From: JAODBQ01 sp047602055
Lineage (GTDB): Bacteria > Actinomycetota > Acidimicrobiia > Acidimicrobiales > Ilumatobacteraceae
Direction: 5' to 3'
Assembly: GCA_047602055.1 (NCBI GenBank)
Contig: JASGIG010000001.1
Coordinates: 2,418,001 to 2,482,000, forward strand
Length of the DNA: 64,000 nucleotides
Positions 60,466 through 64,000 of the stretch are shown one piece after another (the stretch's first letter is position 1; every line of letters begins with the position of its first letter). The translations under genes and the position numbers were made by a program. The notes under the pieces are model-generated. The model ran no database searches, was not told the origin of the DNA, and saw nothing but the letters and a program-made list of their open reading frames with translations.

Positions 60466-61407
60466 TTACGTGCCGGTGTGGGCGGCGATGGCGTCGACGA
60501 TCACGGCCCATGCCGCGTCCGCGTCGACGCCGACCTGCACCGTGCAGTTCGGCTCCGGCACCTCGACGAGGTCGCGGCGGTCGACGATCGTCTGCCCGCG
60601 GGTCAGTTCCCCGGTCGTCTCCACCGTCACGTGCGACGGCGCGGTCGTGAACAGCTCCGGGTGGGTGAGGGCCATCACCGCGCACGGGTCGTGGACGGCG
60701 GCACCGAGCATGTGGCGGTGGCGGCCGACGTAGGTGCCGCTGAAGAAGTCGAACAGGTCGGCGAAGATCCCCGGCACGGCGCCGGGCAGGGCGCGCACCT
60801 CGGCGATGCGCTCAGGCGTCGCCTGCAGCTGGTGGGTGACGTCGAGGCCGCTCATGATCAGCGGGCCGCCGTAGCCGTAGACGACGGCGGCCGCCTCCGG
60901 GTCGGCCCAGATGTTGAACTCGGCGACGGCGGTGCGGTTGCCGAACGTGCCGCCGCCCATCAGCGAGATCCCGGCGATGCGCCCGGCGAGGTCCGGGGCC
61001 GATCGCAGCGCGAGGGCGACGTTGGTCATCGGCCCGGTCGGCACGAGCCACGTCCCCTCGTTGGCGCGGCAGGTCTCGATGATGAAGCCGACCGCGTCAC
61101 GGCTGGCCGGCGGGCCCGACGGCTCGGGCAGCGCCGGCCCGTCGAGGCCGCTCTCGCCGTGGACGTAGCCGGCGTGCTTCGGCTCGGCGACGAACGGCCG
61201 CTCGGCGCCGGCGTGGACGGGTGCGTCGAGGCCGAGCAGATCGCGCACGACGATCGCGTTGCGCGTCGTCGCCGCCAGCGGCGCGTTGCCGGCCACCGTG
61301 GTGATCCCGAGCACGCGGGTGTGGCGGGCGGCGACGACCATGGCGACGGCGTCGTCGTGGCCCGGGTCGCAGTCGAGGACGATGGCTGGCGGGATGACGG
61401 GCGACAT
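60466..61407 (-). CDS. nucleoside hydrolase (ribohydrolase)
   Basis: 313 aa. The Ca2+-binding motif DCDPGHDDAVA at residues 12-22 defines the inosine-uridine preferring nucleoside hydrolase family; further VAGNAPL, PTGPMTNVALAL and a late AVHDPCAV with the ligand Asp. It hydrolyses N-glycosidic bonds of nucleosides for base salvage. 11 nt upstream of the alcohol dehydrogenase start, probably one operon. Confidence 0.92.
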   Translation of the reverse strand: MSPVIPPAIVLDCDPGHDDAVAMVVAARHTRVLGITTVAGNAPLAATTRNAIVVRDLLGLDAPVHAGAERPFVAEPKHAGYVHGESGLDGPALPEPSGPPASRDAVGFIIETCRANEGTWLVPTGPMTNVALALRSAPDLAGRIAGISLMGGGTFGNRTAVAEFNIWADPEAAAVVYGYGGPLIMSGLDVTHQLQATPERIAEVRALPGAVPGIFADLFDFFSGTYVGRHRHMLGAAVHDPCAVMALTHPELFTTAPSHVTVETTGELTRGQTIVDRRDLVEVPEPNCTVQVGVDADAAWAVIVDAIAAHTGT

Positions 61408-61443
61408 GAGCCGTCAGCATGCCACCGTTACGCTCGCCGGCTG

Positions 61444-62250
61444 ATGACGACCCGGACCCGAGCCAGCCGGCACCAGCTGCGGTGCTCGGTGCTCGGTGTG
61501 CTGGCGGTGACGCTCGCCGGCTGCAGCAGCGCAGGATCGGGCGGCACGACGGCGAGCTCGTCGATCGCCGACTCGTCGCCGAGGGGATCGGCGGTGTGGT
61601 CGGCGCCGACGACGGTCGCCCCCGCGTCGACGGTCACCTCGCCGCCCCAACCGATCGACCCGTCGACGACCGTGACGGCGCCGCCGAGCCCGACCGGCGT
61701 GCCCGGCATCGACGCCGGCGACGCGTTCTGCGCGGCATGGGCGCGCTACGGCGGCACGCTGCAGATCCTCGCCGTCGCCGTGAACTTCGGCGAGCTCGAC
61801 TCGCTGTCGATGGCGCGGCTGGAGCTGCAGTCGGCGCCGACGATCGTCGTCTCCGTCACCGAGATCGAGGCCGGCTGGCCTGCGGAGGTTGCCGCTGAGC
61901 GCTCCACGGCGATCGACCGCTACCTCGGCCCGTACAGCCGCCGCGCCGGCAAGGCGCTCGCCGCGCTGACCGATGCCGGCGTCGACACCGGCGGCCAGGC
62001 CCAGCTCGCCGCCGCCTGGGCGCAGGTGCTGGCGGCCCACGATCCCGACCAGCCGACCGTCACCGTCGACCTCCCGGCCGACCTTGCCGCGAAGGTCGAC
62101 GCCGGCGCCTCGGCGTTCGACGCCACCGTCACCCCGTGGGGCGAGGACCCCAGCCTGACCGCTGACCTCGACGACATCCCGCAGACGAAGGCCTACCTCG
62201 CCGCCCACTGCCCCGATCTCGCCAGCATCGGCATCGGTGACGACGTGTAG
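61444..62250 (+). CDS. putative lipoprotein
   Basis: 268 aa. Basic N-terminus, hydrophobic stretch and lipobox VTLAGC (Cys at about 27), then a Ser/Thr/Pro-rich linker (to about residue 85), and a globular all-alpha part with DAFCAAWARYGGTLQILAVA. Two Cys in the mature part (AFCAAW and AHCPDL) could form a disulfide. No family recognised; similar small lipoproteins are common in Acidimicrobiia. Confidence 0.75.
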   Translation: MTTRTRASRHQLRCSVLGVLAVTLAGCSSAGSGGTTASSSIADSSPRGSAVWSAPTTVAPASTVTSPPQPIDPSTTVTAPPSPTGVPGIDAGDAFCAAWARYGGTLQILAVAVNFGELDSLSMARLELQSAPTIVVSVTEIEAGWPAEVAAERSTAIDRYLGPYSRRAGKALAALTDAGVDTGGQAQLAAAWAQVLAAHDPDQPTVTVDLPADLAAKVDAGASAFDATVTPWGEDPSLTADLDDIPQTKAYLAAHCPDLASIGIGDDV

Positions 62251-62251
62251 T

Positions 62252-62377
62252 CCATTGGAGTGGCACCCGCGCGCTTGGAGTGTGGGACGTGCGATGGAGT
62301 GCATCTCGCACCCCCGTCGCGCGCCGGCCACTCCATCGCACACGTGGCACTCCAAGCGCGCGGCAGGCACTCCATGG
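62252..62377. repeat. long imperfect inverted repeat between convergent genes
   Basis: Two arms of about 50 bp (62252-62302 and 62328-62377), about 80% complementary, around a 25-nt centre. Each arm holds three GGAGTG boxes about 20 bp apart, with CCGCGCGCTTGGAGTG and GTGCGATGGAGTG shared exactly or nearly so. It sits between the convergent lipoprotein and thiolase genes. Could be a bidirectional terminator, a MITE-like element or a protein-binding array. Confidence 0.8.
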
Positions 62378-62397
62378 GGGCTCGCGGTCGGTAGGCG

Positions 62398-63889
62398 CTA
62401 GGCAGCCATGGTGCCGTCGGGGGCGAAGCTCGGCGTCACGGCCGACCCACTCGCCCTCGCACATCGACGCGGCGAGCTGGGCGTCGCTCGACGTGCCCCA
62501 GGCCCGGCGGCCGTCGGCGAGCAGGCAGGCGGCGATGACGGTCTCGGGCACGCCGTCGCGCGAGTGCATCACCGTGTACGCCTCGATCGCCGCCGAGCCG
62601 GCCGCGTCGGGCGCCTCGGCCAGCTCGCGCCGCGGCATCGCGTCGATCTGATCCTGCGGGTAGGCGTGCTGGAACGGCCGGGCCGGCGGCTCGGTGCTGT
62701 AGATCCCGAAGGCGTGCTTGGTGGTGTAGCCGCCGTTCGCCCACACCAGCCCGTTCGTCCCGGCGCCGCCGCGCAGGTCGTTCATCACCGTGGCGATGGC
62801 ATGCATCGGGTAGTTGTTCCACGGCCCGCCGGCGAACTGCAGGCCGCCGGTGCGGGTCAGCTGGCTGTCCAGCGACAGGCCGAGGCTCTGCGCCCCGAGC
62901 TCGACCGCTGACGGGAAGCACGAGTACAGGTCGACGACGGGGACGTCGTCGATCGTCAGCCCGGCCATCTCCAGCGCCAGCCGGCCGCCCAGCTCGATCG
63001 CCGGCGTCTGCGCGAACGACCAGCGGTTGGAGATGAACTGGTGCTCGTGGCAGTCCGTGCCCGACAGCGGGAACACCCAGCGGTCACGGGGGATGCCGAG
63101 CGCCTCGGCCTTCTCCACCGAGCACATGATCAGCGCCGCGGCCATGTCGACGTCGTTGTTCGAGTTCATCAGCTTCGGGTACGGGAAGCCGATCATCCGG
63201 TTCGTCGGCCCGGGCGTGCGGATCTCCTCGGCCGTCTTGGCCTCGCGGCTCCAGGCGTTCGGGTTGCCGGCGGCCACCTCGCTGAAGCGGGCGTAGAGCT
63301 CGCTGATCTTCACCTGGTGCTGCTCGACGGTCTCGCCCGCCGCGGCGCGGATGGCCGTCTCGAACATCGGGTACACCTGCACCGGCATGACGATGCCCCG
63401 GCCGGTCTCGACCGGGTGGTTCATCACCAGGTCCTCGCCCATCAGGCGGGGGACGGCGCTCTCCGGGGCCTTCTCCCACTCGAACCGGTGGCCCTCCTTG
63501 CGGGCCTTGCCACGCGAGCGCCACGCCTCGGCACCGGTGAGCAGGACGAGGTCGACGTCGCCGGCCAGCACCTCCTTGGCCGTCGCGTTCACCAGCGTCT
63601 GGGCGCTGTTGCCGCCCATCGTCGTGACCGCCGTCTCCCGCGGCGACAGGCCGAGGCGCTGGGCGACGATCAGCGCCGGGTTGCGGTACTTCCAAGTCAG
63701 CAGGCCGACGACGCGGACCGAGTCGGCGGCGGGCACCGACGCCAGGCCGGCGTCGGTGGCGGCCAGCTCGATCGCCCTGGCCATCAGGTCGGCCGGCTCG
63801 ATCGCGTCGGCGAGCGTCGCGGTGTGGTTGAGGAACTGGCCGGAGCCGACGAGCACGGGGGTACGGGGATCAAGAGCCACGACGGGCAC
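62398..63889 (-). CDS. thiolase-superfamily acetyl-CoA acetyltransferase-like protein (frameshift near 3' end)
   Basis: 496 aa when one extra base near 62436 is removed, giving the end PSFAPDGTMAA and TAG at 62400-62398. Uncorrected, the frame would run through the inverted repeat into the lipoprotein gene, which is implausible. Thiolase-like N-terminus TPVLVGSGQFLNH; the nucleophile region reads TTMGGNSAQTLVN, without the usual Cys, and later SGTDCHEHQF and GGYTTKHAFGIYS. This is the non-canonical thiolase type found in actinobacteria. GTG start; the substrate is unknown. Confidence 0.82.
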
Positions 63890-63926
63890 CCTAGGAAGCC
63901 CGGGTTGATCTCATACACTCCGACGG

Positions 63927-64000
63927 ATGACCAGGATCGCCATCGGGTGCGACCACGCCGGCTTCGAGCTCAAGCAGCACCTCGCCGGCGTCCTCGCCGA
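63927..64000 (+). CDS. rpiB: ribose-5-phosphate isomerase B, 5' end (cut by window edge)
   Basis: The first 24 codons, MTRIAIGCDHAGFELKQHLA and four more, match the RpiB N-terminus (CDHAGFxLK) very well. It interconverts ribose-5-phosphate and ribulose-5-phosphate. The rest lies outside the window. Confidence 0.88.
   Translation, partial: MTRIAIGCDHAGFELKQHLAGVLA

Overview
The window is about 64 kb of very GC-rich, gene-dense DNA from an actinobacterium. The wax ester synthase/DGAT-like protein, Rho with a long Arg-rich insertion, DUF222/HNH genes with SOS boxes, a DUF1501 protein with C-terminal actinobacterial-type repeats, a DtxR/IdeR-type iron box and the gene order argS-lysA-hom-thrC-rho-rpmE-prfA-prmC all fit Actinobacteria. 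The lipoprotein, DUF1800/DUF1501 and acyl-CoA gene content suggests class Acidimicrobiia (Ilumatobacter-like), but that placement is an inference. Most starts are ATG or GTG, and many neighbours overlap by ATGA, GTGA or TGATG.

Layout. 1-2.6 kb: minus-strand set with an HAD hydrolase (cut by the edge), WS/DGAT and an alpha/beta hydrolase. 2.7-5.8 kb: MoxR-DUF58-VWA operon. 5.8-7.1 kb: a decayed toxin-antitoxin remnant and an SOS-boxed DUF222/HNH gene. 7.1-9.0 kb: an unusual ECF sigma factor fused to ankyrin repeats and a degenerate F1-ATPase-like domain. 9.1-14.5 kb: nitrogen cluster (stand-alone OmpR-type winged helix, glnD, an SDR, glnK, amt) with a shared direct-repeat operator. 14.7-16.8 kb: acyl-CoA dehydrogenase and DUF169. 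17-22.7 kb: circularly permuted ATP-grasp, alpha-E and transglutaminase cluster. 22.7-26.4 kb: MFS transporter, MGMT, iron-boxed siderophore-binding lipoprotein, an unknown gene. 26.6-32.9 kb: heterodimeric ABC exporter, SRPBCC protein and sulfatase, with TetR upstream. 33-36.4 kb: M23 peptidase, a winged-helix gene with an in-frame amber codon, an SOS-boxed mini-HNH gene, two truncated remnants. 36.5-39.3 kb: lipid and CoA genes. 39.4-39.9 kb: MazEF-type pair. 39.9-55.9 kb: tRNA-Arg(CCG), argS, lysA, a PemK-like gene, hom, thrC, rho, rpmE, DUF1800/DUF1501, an unknown gene, prfA, prmC. 55.9-64 kb: MscS, TerB, S9 peptidase, alcohol dehydrogenase, nucleoside hydrolase, lipoprotein, thiolase-like protein, start of rpiB.

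Two features run across the whole window. First, two families of roughly 50-110 bp dispersed repeats sit in the junctions between genes, directly after stop codons. Family B often ends in a hairpin whose 3' arm contains the start codon of the next gene, and one copy is flanked by a 13-bp direct repeat. Second, about ten single-base indels, mostly +1 in G/C-rich runs, break otherwise well-conserved genes. These look like sequencing or assembly errors rather than true pseudogenes, so affected genes are annotated as single CDS with the break noted.
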